Shown piece after piece: positions 7,655-15,603 of a stretch of DNA of 64,000 bases. Origin of the DNA: Kluyvera georgiana ATCC 51603. Lineage in GTDB: Bacteria; Pseudomonadota; Gammaproteobacteria; Enterobacterales; Enterobacteriaceae. Numbering within the stretch: position 1 is the first letter of the stretch; each line of letters starts with the position of its first letter. Both the position numbers and the translations under genes were made by a program. Under the pieces are notes generated by a model. It saw only the letters and a list, made by a program, of their open reading frames with translations, made no database searches and was not told the DNA's origin. The DNA lies in contig NZ_LXEU01000005.1 of the NCBI RefSeq assembly GCF_001654985.1, positions 1 to 64,000 of the forward strand, in the 5' to 3' direction.

Positions 7655-7928
7655 AAATCGATGGTAGCCATTATAAAAAATGGTCACTAACTTTACACCA
7701 TACTTTTATACGTTAATTACAGGCAGCTTAAGGCGTTAATGCTTATTTCATCGCCGCTTCTTATTTTATTGTATCTTGAACTTATTAATTTTATTTTATT
7801 GTTATTAAATTAATTATTCCCTAGCTAACACTCTAAAAGATACAAATGCAATTAATGGTCGATGATAAGAGACTAGCTGCAAACTGCCTTATACCCATAC
7901 AAGCTGATATAACCGAGAATATACAAGC

Positions 7929-8954
7929 ATGAACTTACCAGAAGAGTATTTATTATCGCATGTGGAATATCATGACGATGGTGTGCAATCGTATTCAATC
8001 ATTTCTGATGACAATATGCTCAGAGATAAAGCAGAACAGTTAGATAAACATCTTAAAGTTTTGGGTAAAGGGAAGTCATTACCCTTTACTGTTTCGTATG
8101 ACCGTAAAGGTTACAAACCTCATACAAGCGCTTCATTACTCCGCGATGCTATTTGCTGTCTGGAAAGGTTACAGAAAGACTATCTACGGACTAGGTTAGT
8201 CAATCCGCGTATAGCAGCTTTCCAGCGTTTATTAAATAATGCTGATTTGTGCGCACGGATACATGAAGGGAAAATAGTCGGAGTAGATCAAATAACGACT
8301 GCGGAAAGCCTGAATAAACTTATTCTGGATTATCGCACAGCTATCAGTCAGGCCGGATTTAAGAAGGAATATCTTAAATATAAACGGGCATCGATAAAAA
8401 ACTTGAAAGGGGTGTTGAATTATCTTCGTCATATGCAGTCTCGTTATTCCCGGTTGTTAATATTGAGAGTAGATTTATCCTGGAATGATGAACATAAGTC
8501 TGACGTTACTGCGGACATAGCCCGCCAGTGCCGCCAGCATTTATTCCGCAATATGAAAAAGAACCCACTGTTCCGTAATGTACTAGGAACCGTTTGGAAA
8601 CTAGAGTACGCACCTGCCCGTAAGTTTCATTACCACATGCTGTTTTTAGTTAATGGTCACAAGGCACGTCAGGATGTCAACCTAGCCCGGGCATTCGGTG
8701 AGTACTGGAAAAAACACATCACCGAAAGTAAAGGGCATTACTACAACTGTAACGCCCACAAAGACGATTATGAAGACTGTGGTTTAGGTAAGCTTGAACG
8801 AGGGAACTCATCAATGGAAAAAGGTCTGCTTAAAGCGGTGAGCTATATGACCAAGATTGATGCCTGTGCCCGTCTGGTCTTACCGGGAAATGCCCGAACA
8901 TTTGGTCGAGGTGAAATCAAGGCACTGAAAACGAAAAATAAACGGCGTAGGTAG
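7929..8954 (+). CDS. Inovirus-type Gp2 / YagK-YfjJ-like replication protein
   Basis: The 341-residue protein matches the YagK/YfjJ C-terminal (Inovirus Gp2) family. The C-terminal half has WKLEYAPARKFHYHMLFLVNG, with an HYH motif reminiscent of HUH-type initiators, then the GEYWKKHIT, GLGKLERGNS and LLKAVSYMTKIDACARL blocks. Family proteins are annotated as replication-associated, but function in these satellite islands is not demonstrated. The gene is 274 bases downstream of alpA on the same strand, is full length, and is followed by a terminator at 8992. Confidence 0.85.
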   Translation: MNLPEEYLLSHVEYHDDGVQSYSIISDDNMLRDKAEQLDKHLKVLGKGKSLPFTVSYDRKGYKPHTSASLLRDAICCLERLQKDYLRTRLVNPRIAAFQRLLNNADLCARIHEGKIVGVDQITTAESLNKLILDYRTAISQAGFKKEYLKYKRASIKNLKGVLNYLRHMQSRYSRLLILRVDLSWNDEHKSDVTADIARQCRQHLFRNMKKNPLFRNVLGTVWKLEYAPARKFHYHMLFLVNGHKARQDVNLARAFGEYWKKHITESKGHYYNCNAHKDDYEDCGLGKLERGNSSMEKGLLKAVSYMTKIDACARLVLPGNARTFGRGEIKALKTKNKRRR

Positions 8955-8991
8955 TAACGCCCATCTTTTCCTTACTTCTCTTCAACCCTAT

Positions 8992-9017
8992 AAAGCCAGT
9001 ATTTCACGCTGGCTTTT
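8992..9017 (+). terminator. Terminator after the Gp2-like gene
   Basis: Perfect eight-base stem AAAGCCAG / CTGGCTTT with a T-rich end, 37 bases after the stop at 8954. Confidence 0.8.
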
Positions 9018-9037
9018 CTAATCTCAAGGAGCCCATT

Positions 9038-9271
9038 ATGCACAACGTTATTTTTGTCCCTAATGCTGTCACAGGTCACGGTGAGTGGGTAACCCCGCTA
9101 ACCATTGAACAGGCAGATTACGATTCGCTGTTCTGCCTTAGTTGTAAGTTAAAGCTAGGCGTTCATATTGACCCTTTGACCGGGGTTAGGAGTTTTATTC
9201 ACTTGCCAGGCAGTATTCATAATGTGATGAAAATGAAAACCTGTGAGCACAGGAGTAAATCAGAAATTTAG
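9038..9271 (+). CDS. Putative zinc-ribbon protein, probably frameshifted and truncated
   Basis: The 77 residues resemble the N-terminal part of the putative zinc-ribbon proteins that commonly follow Gp2-like genes in enterobacterial islands: PLTIEQADYDSLFCLSCKLKL, then GVRSFIHLPGSIHN. The frame ends in an unrelated tail (RSKSEI). In the next 250 bases other frames read family-like pieces (CQDGHYKTGSTFSPDQIRKK), so the gene is most likely broken by frameshifts. The ATG has an AAGGAG site. Confidence 0.6.
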   Translation: MHNVIFVPNAVTGHGEWVTPLTIEQADYDSLFCLSCKLKLGVHIDPLTGVRSFIHLPGSIHNVMKMKTCEHRSKSEI

Positions 9272-9516
9272 AAAACATCGGAGCTCCATCTTGCTTCTCT
9301 CCTTAGCTTTATCATCCCTTTGTAGTACAAACTGGCGGTGTTCACTATTGGGGTGGCTCAAAAGAATGCCCTTATGCTCCGATGTCTCTTATTGCACCTC
9401 GCAGTTTTTTGCTAGGTGCCAGGATGGGCATTACAAAACTGGTAGTACTTTCAGTCCAGACCAAATCCGAAAGAAGCTATTGAAATCAGGCCCACAGTGC
9501 GGATACATTACGCACG
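9272..9516 (+). pseudogene. Decayed 3' part of the zinc-ribbon gene
   Basis: Reading frames on the plus strand alternately give HYWGGSKECPYAP and CQDGHYKTGSTFSPDQIRKK, the sort of Cys/His segments expected in the second half of the protein, but separated by frameshifts. The intact-looking open frame at 9243-9566 mixes these with unrelated sequence. The decay zone ends where the GC-rich metal cargo begins, so it may mark the insertion boundary. Confidence 0.4.
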
Positions 9517-9537
9517 TTGTTACTTTGTATCATCAGG

Positions 9538-9915
9538 ATGCCGTTGACTGTGTTTATTCGCCGTGAAGTCATTTCCAGAATCGTGCTTATCATCATGGCT
9601 GTTGCCGTGCTGAGCAGTTCGTTTATGGCAAAACCACAGGCTGCATACAGCGTTCAGGAAACAACGTCCATCAGTGACCATCAACACGACAGCGATGAAC
9701 CACTGAATGAGCACGATCCATTGTTGTTTCACTCCCACGGTAGCGTGCATCACCTCAATGCCGATCATTCCCACGATCTGAATAAACTCTTTACTCTGCC
9801 TACTCTGCACGCCTGGAATCCGGGCATGCGGGTGATATATGCGTTGAGTTCAGAACAAATACTGCAAATGCCGCAGTCCACCCCCGAACGCCCTCCGAGA
9901 ATCCTGTCTGCGTAA
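9538..9915 (+). CDS. His-rich exported protein of the HupE-like cassette
   Basis: The start is uncertain; ATG at 9538 gives 125 residues with a signal-peptide-like N-terminus (IVLIIMAVAVLSSSFMA). The mature part is rich in His and Asp, with repeats such as DHQHDSDE, FHSHGSVHH and DHSHD, consistent with metal binding in the periplasm. It lies 43 bases upstream of the HupE-like gene and is probably co-transcribed. I do not know a characterised homologue; a role as a metal-handling accessory protein is inference from composition and context. Confidence 0.6.
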   Translation: MPLTVFIRREVISRIVLIIMAVAVLSSSFMAKPQAAYSVQETTSISDHQHDSDEPLNEHDPLLFHSHGSVHHLNADHSHDLNKLFTLPTLHAWNPGMRVIYALSSEQILQMPQSTPERPPRILSA

Positions 9916-9958
9916 TAACTTCTGTTAATTCGTTATTATTCAACATGTAAGGATTTTT

Positions 9959-10696
9959 ATGTATACCAGCCTTGATACACAGGGCCGGTTGAGCGCTCGC
10001 CTGCTTTCAGCTCAGGCGCGTTCGGCTTGTCTGTTTTTCCTGTTGTTACTGCTTTTCTACAGCCAGGGCGCATATGCCCACGGCGTGGCGGAAGGCGATA
10101 AAGGGTACATCCAGGAGATCACTGGGATTAACATCATCCCGTTTATCTACCTTGGCGCGAAGCACATGGTGACCGGTTACGATCACCTGCTGTTTCTGTT
10201 CGGGGTGATTTTCTTCCTCTACAAAATGCGCGATATCGGGCTGTACGTCAGCCTGTTCGCTATCGGGCACTCGACGACGCTGCTCATCGGCACCTTCTTT
10301 GATATCAGCGTCAGTGCTTACCTCATCGACGCCATTATCGGGCTGTCCGTGGTCTATAAGGCGCTTGATAACCTTGGGGCATTCCAGCGCTGGTTTGGCG
10401 TTCAGCCCAACACGAAGCTTGCGACGCTCATCTTTGGATTCTTCCACGGTTTTGGTCTGGCAACCAAAATCCAGGAATTCGAAATCTCTCCCGATGGCCT
10501 GTTCGTCAACCTGATTGCCTTCAACATTGGCGTTGAAATCGGCCAGTTGCTCGCGCTGAGCGCCATCCTGATCGTCATGAGTTACTGGCGGCAAACGGCG
10601 AGCTTTTTCCGACACGCTTATACCGCCAATGTGGTGATGATGAGCGCGGGATTTCTGTTAATGAGTTACCAGCTTTGTGGCTACATTTTAGCCTGA
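9959..10696 (+). CDS. HupE/UreJ-family membrane protein
   Basis: The 245-residue inner-membrane protein has an N-terminal signal/anchor (FFLLLLLFYSQGAYAHG) and about six membrane segments. The family hallmarks are present: GAKHMVTGYDHLLFLFGV with the conserved His/Asp, the FAIGHSTTLLIG block, and FGFFHGFGLA. HupE/UreJ proteins carry nickel or cobalt, or act as metal permeases, in hydrogenase and urease clusters; this UreJ_2-like subgroup is found in resistance islands without those enzymes. An AAGGA site precedes the ATG. Its direct neighbours are the His-rich protein and a membrane-anchored protein, and chromate and nickel resistance genes follow. Confidence 0.85.
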   Translation: MYTSLDTQGRLSARLLSAQARSACLFFLLLLLFYSQGAYAHGVAEGDKGYIQEITGINIIPFIYLGAKHMVTGYDHLLFLFGVIFFLYKMRDIGLYVSLFAIGHSTTLLIGTFFDISVSAYLIDAIIGLSVVYKALDNLGAFQRWFGVQPNTKLATLIFGFFHGFGLATKIQEFEISPDGLFVNLIAFNIGVEIGQLLALSAILIVMSYWRQTASFFRHAYTANVVMMSAGFLLMSYQLCGYILA

Positions 10697-10709
10697 GGGA
10701 GACAAAACA

Positions 10710-11399
10710 ATGTACAACACTGATTTACCAACACGCGCAGAATTACCTTCTGCCATCAAACTGATGCAGTCCACTATCCTCGCCGCCATCGTGGCGCTGA
10801 CGCTGCTGATCACCGTCGTCATGCCTTCGGAATACGGCATTGATCCTACTGGCGTGGGTCGTTTACTGGGGCTTAAGCAGATGGGAGAAATCAAAACGCA
10901 GCTTGCCGAAGAGGCTGATGCCGATAATCAGGCCAGCGCTGTTCAGCAAGGACAGCTGGCTGCGCCGGTTAATGAGCGACCGATCCCGGATAATCCTCCG
11001 GCAATAACGCAGAACACCTACCCGGAGCTGAGCGTTCCGGCGACCACGCGCGCGCCGGAAGTACCAGCGGCTGGCTCGCAACGTCATCAGATGCTCATCA
11101 CCCTGAAGCCCAACGAAGCTGCTGAAGTTAAACTGGAAATGCGTAAAGATGCCCGCGTGACCTATCAGTGGACCAGTTCCGGGCCGGTAAACGTGGATGC
11201 ACACGGCGATCCGGTCAACGCCCCGAAAGGCTTCTACCATGGCTATGGTAAAGCCCGGCAGATCACATCCGGAGACGGCGTTTTACAGGCCGCGTTCGAG
11301 GGTAAACATGGCTGGTTCTGGCGAAATCGTGGGTCTGAGACCATCACGATACAGCTTGATACAACCGGCGACTACCTGAACATCAAACGGGTTATCTGA
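10710..11399 (+). CDS. Membrane-anchored accessory protein downstream of HupE-like gene
   Basis: The 229-residue protein has one N-terminal membrane helix (about residues 20-38, STILAAIVALTLLITVVM), then an Ala/Pro/Glu-rich linker to about residue 120, and a C-terminal beta-rich domain (VTYQWTSSGPVNVDAHGDP, KHGWFWRNRG, ITIQLDTTGDY). Proteins of this type recur as transmembrane anchor proteins next to HupE-like genes; the function is unknown. It starts 13 bases after the HupE-like stop with a GAGGGA site, so it is in the same operon. Confidence 0.75.
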   Translation: MYNTDLPTRAELPSAIKLMQSTILAAIVALTLLITVVMPSEYGIDPTGVGRLLGLKQMGEIKTQLAEEADADNQASAVQQGQLAAPVNERPIPDNPPAITQNTYPELSVPATTRAPEVPAAGSQRHQMLITLKPNEAAEVKLEMRKDARVTYQWTSSGPVNVDAHGDPVNAPKGFYHGYGKARQITSGDGVLQAAFEGKHGWFWRNRGSETITIQLDTTGDYLNIKRVI

Positions 11400-11405
11400 T
11401 AAATC

Positions 11406-11430
11406 AGGGGCAGGTTATCCTGCCCCTTTT
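11406..11430. terminator. Bidirectional terminator between the HupE-like cassette and chrA
   Basis: Perfect nine-base stem AGGGGCAGG / CCTGCCCCT with loop TTAT and a T-run on the plus strand. It lies between convergent genes. Confidence 0.85.
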
Positions 11431-12809
11431 CACGCTGCCGTCAGCCCGGTCAGGCGGAGTATCAGCCCGGCAAGAGCCGCCAGGGCAATAACGTGCGTAA
11501 CCTTCCATTTTAATCGGAAAAGCGCAAACGCAGCGGCGACGGCAATCAGGGCTGCAGGGATATCGATCCCTCCCTTTGCGCCTTCCGGCCATACGGTATG
11601 CCAGATAAAAAACAGCCCCAGATTAACAATGACGCCCACTACGGCCGCAGTGATGGCGGTTAACGGTGCCGTGAAACCGGCCTTGTTGTGGGTCGTTTCG
11701 ATAAACGGCCCGCCTGCCAGCACGAAAATGAAGGACGGGAGAAAGGTAAACCACGTCACCATGCAGGCGGCAACGGCTCCGCCGACAAACAGCATATCCG
11801 CGCCAAAAACAGCATGGGTATACCCACCAACAAATCCGACAAAGGTCACCACCATAATCAGCGGGCCGGGCGTGGTTTCTCCCAGCGCCAGCCCGTCCAT
11901 CATCTGCCCGGCAGTCAGCCAGCCAAAATTGGCGACAGCACCCTGATAAACGTATGGCAGGACGGCGTAGGCCCCACCGAAGGTAAGGAGCGCAGCCTTG
12001 GTAAAGAACCAGCTCATCTGCGTCACCGGATGCGCCCAGCCCAGCCCCAGCGTCAGCACCGTCATGGGAATAAGCCAGAGCAGTGCGCCCGCCGCCACAA
12101 TCCTTAACAGTTTCGCCCAGCTGAACAGGGCATGCGCCGGTACGGGCGTATGATCGTCAATAACCGCAGCTCCACCAGCGGCTTTCTCCTGTTTGTTATG
12201 TCCGCTGCCGCTGTGAAATTTTTCCGGCGCGATGCGTCCGCCGATATAGCCAGTTATCGCTGCTGAAATAACGATGACAGGGAAAGGTACGTTCAGGGCG
12301 AAAACGGCCACAAATGCCGCAGCAGCTATAGCCCAGTGGGCACCGTGCTTCAGCGCACGGGACCCGATGCGATGCGCCGCCTGCAGCACGATTGCCGCCA
12401 CGGCGGGTTTAATGCCGTAAAAGATACCGGCAATAATGGCAACGTCTCCCCAGGCGATATAGATCCACGACAACGCGATAAGAATAAAAAGCGAAGGAAG
12501 GATAAATAACAGCCCGGCGATCACGCCACCCCACGTTCTGTGCATCAGCCAGCCGATGTAGGTCGCAAGCTGCTGCGCTTCCGGACCGGGCAGCACCATA
12601 CAGAAGTTGAGTGCGTGAAGGAAACGCGACTCGGATATCCAGCGCCGGTTCTCGACCAGCTCCTGGTGCATGATAGCTATCTGTCCGGCGGGCCCGCCAA
12701 AGCTGATAAACCCCAGCTTGAGCCAGAACCAGAACGCCTCCTTCAGGGGGATCGGCGAGGGCTTAACGTTTTCCTCTGCCAGCGTCAGCGACTCCGTTTT
12801 GTTCATCAT
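11430..12809 (-). CDS. chrA: Chromate efflux transporter ChrA
   Basis: The 459-residue inner-membrane protein of the CHR family exports chromate. It has two homologous halves, each carrying the family signature: FISFGGPAGQIAIMHQ and LPGPEAQQLATYIG in the first half, LTFGGAYAVLPYVYQ and GETTPGPLI in the second. About ten to twelve membrane segments are visible. The ATG at 12809 has a GAGG site at good distance and overlaps the 3' end of chrB by 47 bases, indicating coupled translation in a chrBA operon. Confidence 0.95.
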   Translation of the reverse strand: MMNKTESLTLAEENVKPSPIPLKEAFWFWLKLGFISFGGPAGQIAIMHQELVENRRWISESRFLHALNFCMVLPGPEAQQLATYIGWLMHRTWGGVIAGLLFILPSLFILIALSWIYIAWGDVAIIAGIFYGIKPAVAAIVLQAAHRIGSRALKHGAHWAIAAAAFVAVFALNVPFPVIVISAAITGYIGGRIAPEKFHSGSGHNKQEKAAGGAAVIDDHTPVPAHALFSWAKLLRIVAAGALLWLIPMTVLTLGLGWAHPVTQMSWFFTKAALLTFGGAYAVLPYVYQGAVANFGWLTAGQMMDGLALGETTPGPLIMVVTFVGFVGGYTHAVFGADMLFVGGAVAACMVTWFTFLPSFIFVLAGGPFIETTHNKAGFTAPLTAITAAVVGVIVNLGLFFIWHTVWPEGAKGGIDIPAALIAVAAAFALFRLKWKVTHVIALAALAGLILRLTGLTAA

Positions 12810-13740
12810 GGCCGGACCTCATTTCAAACGTCGTTAACAGACCATCAAACAGCGAACAGGCCGCTGCGAGTAATGTGTCATCATCCGTAATGCTTTCACG
12901 CAATCCTGCCAGTACACTTTCAACGCCAGCCGCTTCGGGAGGCTGAACCCCGCCAACATCAAGGTAATGCACCAGCATTGCCAGACCATTCAGGGCATCC
13001 CCCGTCAGCCCGAAGCGGACCATCAGTACTTCAAAGGTCACCCGATTGTCGATGTGGCTGAAGGTCGCCCCATCAAAATCAAACCCCACCGCCGCTGTCG
13101 GGCAATCATTGCCATCCTCAAGCCAGAGAAACTGCGCATCAGGATCGATAAAACGCCGTATAAGCCAGGCGCTGGCAAGCCTGTCAATCCAGGGTCTGCG
13201 TCGGGTTGCCCAGATCCGGTTGTGGAAATCCTCAGGCATCAGTTGTGTCAGCTCGCCGCTGACGGCGTGGGGCTCGCCGGGAGAGATGAACCTGTTAATG
13301 CCTGCTTCCAGTTCCGTCAGGCTAAAGACGGCCTGCGCCTGCGCTTCACCAGGAAAGAAATCAATCGCCACAATCCGATCCAGCTCGCGCCGAAGTTTTC
13401 TCACCACCTTCAGCTGGCTGACGGCGGTTTCCTCATCCAGGTCGTTTTTACACACCTGTAGCCTTTCCAGCAGGGCCATGTACTGCTGAGAGCGATCAAA
13501 TAACGGGCGGATTTCCTCTTCTTCGGGCGTTGCAGCGTTAAAAACAAAAGCCGCACCCCCCTCATCGCGGATTTCACGACTTATATCGTTAAAGATCTCT
13601 TGGCCCTGTTGCGCTTCAGGCAACAGATAAACGCCGTCGCGCAGCATGGCGGCACCGGTGTTTTTTAATGCCCGCCAGACACGCATACGCAACGTGGCCT
13701 GCTGAGTGGGCAGCGTCAGGATAAGAATATGTAGTTTCAT
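12763..13740 (-). CDS. chrB: Chromate resistance regulator ChrB
   Basis: The 325-residue protein matches ChrB: the N-terminal part (LTLPTQQATLRMRVWRALK...GVYLLP) and the C-terminal chromate-sensing domain with WATRRRPWIDRLASAWLIRR and AVGFDFDGATFSHIDN. ChrB family proteins sense chromate and control chrA. The last 47 bases overlap chrA. An inverted repeat overlaps the start codon (13738-13763) and may be its own operator. No strong ribosome site precedes the ATG. Confidence 0.93.
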   Translation of the reverse strand: MKLHILILTLPTQQATLRMRVWRALKNTGAAMLRDGVYLLPEAQQGQEIFNDISREIRDEGGAAFVFNAATPEEEEIRPLFDRSQQYMALLERLQVCKNDLDEETAVSQLKVVRKLRRELDRIVAIDFFPGEAQAQAVFSLTELEAGINRFISPGEPHAVSGELTQLMPEDFHNRIWATRRRPWIDRLASAWLIRRFIDPDAQFLWLEDGNDCPTAAVGFDFDGATFSHIDNRVTFEVLMVRFGLTGDALNGLAMLVHYLDVGGVQPPEAAGVESVLAGLRESITDDDTLLAAACSLFDGLLTTFEMRSGHDEQNGVADAGRGKR

Positions 13741-13763
13741 GATGTAGAGATTAATACATCATG
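13738..13763. promoter_or_regulatory. Inverted repeat over the chrB start codon (candidate ChrB operator)
   Basis: CATGATGTA and TACATCATG form a perfect nine-base inverted repeat spaced by eight bases, and the first arm contains the chrB ATG (reverse strand). It could bind ChrB or, as RNA, fold over the start codon. Confidence 0.5.
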
Positions 13764-13846
13764 TAGAATTTGCTACGAATAATTTTTTATATGCATATAA
13801 CAATGGGGGGCCATCCAAAAAGAGAGCCACTAAAATGTAATACCGC

Positions 13847-13905
13847 TTGCCAGGCACACCGCTATTCTCTACTCTTTCCACATCCCCCCGGGGGGGATAT
13901 GGAAA
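13847..13905 (+). promoter_or_regulatory. Promoter with G-tract palindrome (candidate RcnR-like repressor operator)
   Basis: TTGCCA at 13847 and TACTCT at 13870 are spaced by 17 bases. Directly downstream is a near-perfect palindrome, TTTCC..ATCCCCCC/GGGGGGGAT..GGAAA (13875-13905). RcnR and related CsoR-fold nickel sensors bind G-tract sites flanked by short inverted repeats, so the RcnR-like protein at 15322 is the likely ligand. Confidence 0.7.
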
Positions 13906-13921
13906 GCCAGGAGAGTTTCTG

Positions 13922-15220
13922 ATGCTAAGCATTCTTTCTGATCGTTCATACCGCCACCTGTTTATGGCGCAAATAATTGCCCTTATCGGTACCGGTCTGG
14001 CGACCGTTGCGCTGGGCCTTCTGGCCTACGATCTGGCGGGCGACAGGGCCGGGGCCGTTCTGGGAACGGCGCTGGCGATTAAAATGAGTGCTTATATTCT
14101 GGTCGCCCCGGTTGCCGCCGCCTTCGCTGATAAATTTCCCCGCCGCACGATGCTGGTTACGTTGGATCTGGTGCGGGCTATGGTGGCTTTTGCACTGCCT
14201 TTCGTGACCCAAATCTGGGAAATTTATATCCTTATTTTCATTCTGCAATCGGCGTCAGCCGCGTTTACGCCAACGTTCCAGGCCACGATTCCTGATATCC
14301 TCCCGGACGAGCGTGACTACACCCGGGCGCTCTCGCTCTCCCGGCTGGCCTACGATCTTGAAAGCGTCATCAGCCCCATGCTGGCAGCCGCACTGCTGAC
14401 GGTGATGAGTTTCCACAATCTTTTTGCAGGCACCGCCGTCGGTTTTCTCGCTTCCGCCATTCTGGTTGTCTCAGTCACCTTGCCCAGAATGCAGGCGCTG
14501 ACTGTTCATCGCACCATTTACGATAAAACCACGCGCGGGATGCGCATCTTCCTGAAAACGCCAAGGCTGCGGGGGTTGCTGGCGCTGAATATGGCCGTTG
14601 CAGCGGCCAGCGCGATGGTGATCGTCAACACCGTGGTTCTGGTGCAGGCCGACTTTGGTTTCTCACAGCGCTCCACCGCGATTGCGCTGGCGTTCTTTGG
14701 CGTGGGGTCGATGATATCGGCGCTGATACTTCCGCGTCTTCTCGACAAAATAAGTGACCGGATGCCAATGATGGTCGGAACCGGTTTACTGGTTGTTGGC
14801 CTTGGGCTGGGTATTTTCCTTAAGGATTATTTTACGCTGGTCGTGCTCTGGGCTTTGCTGGGCGTTGGCTACTCGCTTTCCCAGACGCCATCCGGGCGTT
14901 TATTACGCCGCTCATCAACACCGGAAGACCGGCCTGCACTGTTTGCCGCTCAGTTTGCCCTGTCACATTCCTGCTGGCTGCTTACCTATCCGCTGGCCGG
15001 ATGGGTAGGGGCAACCTGGGGAACTCAGGCCTCTTTTATTGCGCTTACCATTGTGGCGGCGTTCTCTCTGTTAACCGCCGTGCTGATCTGGCGTCCGGAA
15101 CACGAGGTTTATTCGCAGTTGCACAGCCATCAGGATGCTGACGCGAAAACGGAAATAACCCATGAGCATGATTTCGTTATTGATGACGAACATCCCTCAT
15201 GGCCGAAGAGAAAAAAATAA
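13922..15220 (+). CDS. NreB/NcrC-like MFS nickel efflux pump
   Basis: The 432-residue MFS transporter starts at the ATG with an AGGAGAG site; an upstream in-frame codon would place the start inside the promoter. About twelve membrane segments are seen, with the MFS loop motif DKFPRR. The C-terminus is His/Asp/Glu-rich (LHSHQDADAK, THEHDF, DDEHPSW), as in the nickel exporter NreB. It is followed by a nickel-sensor gene and an RcnA-like exporter, so nickel (perhaps cobalt) export is the likely job. Expression should be derepressed by metal through the palindrome at 13875-13905. Confidence 0.82.
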   Translation: MLSILSDRSYRHLFMAQIIALIGTGLATVALGLLAYDLAGDRAGAVLGTALAIKMSAYILVAPVAAAFADKFPRRTMLVTLDLVRAMVAFALPFVTQIWEIYILIFILQSASAAFTPTFQATIPDILPDERDYTRALSLSRLAYDLESVISPMLAAALLTVMSFHNLFAGTAVGFLASAILVVSVTLPRMQALTVHRTIYDKTTRGMRIFLKTPRLRGLLALNMAVAAASAMVIVNTVVLVQADFGFSQRSTAIALAFFGVGSMISALILPRLLDKISDRMPMMVGTGLLVVGLGLGIFLKDYFTLVVLWALLGVGYSLSQTPSGRLLRRSSTPEDRPALFAAQFALSHSCWLLTYPLAGWVGATWGTQASFIALTIVAAFSLLTAVLIWRPEHEVYSQLHSHQDADAKTEITHEHDFVIDDEHPSWPKRKK

Positions 15221-15242
15221 TTACCCAACGTTCGTACTATCA

Positions 15243-15320
15243 GGAGAGGATAAACCGATAAACAGTGTGACCCTTACGTTGATACACATTATCTTATCCC
15301 CTCCACCCGGAGAGGATAAA
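15243..15320 (+). promoter_or_regulatory. Second candidate operator, overlapping the sensor gene's ribosome site
   Basis: TTATCCCCTCC and GGAGAGGATAA (15294-15319) form an inverted repeat with one mismatch and a four-base gap; the right arm is also the ribosome site. GGAGAGGATAAA is repeated directly at 15243-15254 and 15309-15320. This suggests autoregulation of the sensor gene or an RNA hairpin hiding its ribosome site. Confidence 0.5.
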
Positions 15321-15321
15321 A

Positions 15322-15591
15322 ATGACTGTTCACGCTTCACACCCCGACATTATAAAAAGACTTAAACGTGCCGCCGGGCACCTGAAAAGCACCATCCAGA
15401 TGCTTGAAGATGAAAAAGCCTGTCTGGATATCGCCCAGCAACTTTATGCTGTGGAAAAGGCGATAACAAACGCCAAGCGTACGCTCATTCATGACCATCT
15501 CGATCACTGTCTGGAGGATGCCCTTCACGCCGATCATGCCGGGTCTGACACAACGCTTAACGAATTTAAAGAGATCACCAAATATCTTTAA
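15322..15591 (+). CDS. RcnR/CsoR-family nickel-responsive repressor (NcrB-like)
   Basis: The 89-residue all-helical protein belongs to the DUF156 (FrmR/RcnR/CsoR) family: IIKRLKRAAGHLKSTIQMLE at the N-terminus and QQLYAVEKAITNAKRTLIHDHLDHC in the second helix. Candidate metal ligands are Cys34 and the cluster His57, His59, His62, Cys63, in addition to N-terminal His4 and His7. Family members bind DNA without metal and release it on nickel or cobalt binding. It sits between two nickel exporters and is 12 bases upstream of the RcnA-like gene. Confidence 0.88.
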   Translation: MTVHASHPDIIKRLKRAAGHLKSTIQMLEDEKACLDIAQQLYAVEKAITNAKRTLIHDHLDHCLEDALHADHAGSDTTLNEFKEITKYL

Positions 15592-15603
15592 GGCAAGAGA
15601 AAC

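Noticed and set aside
9243-9566. 107-codon frame after the zinc-ribbon gene as an independent gene
   Set aside because: It overlaps the end of the first frame, has no ribosome site, and contains pieces of the same zinc-ribbon family, so it is better read as decay.
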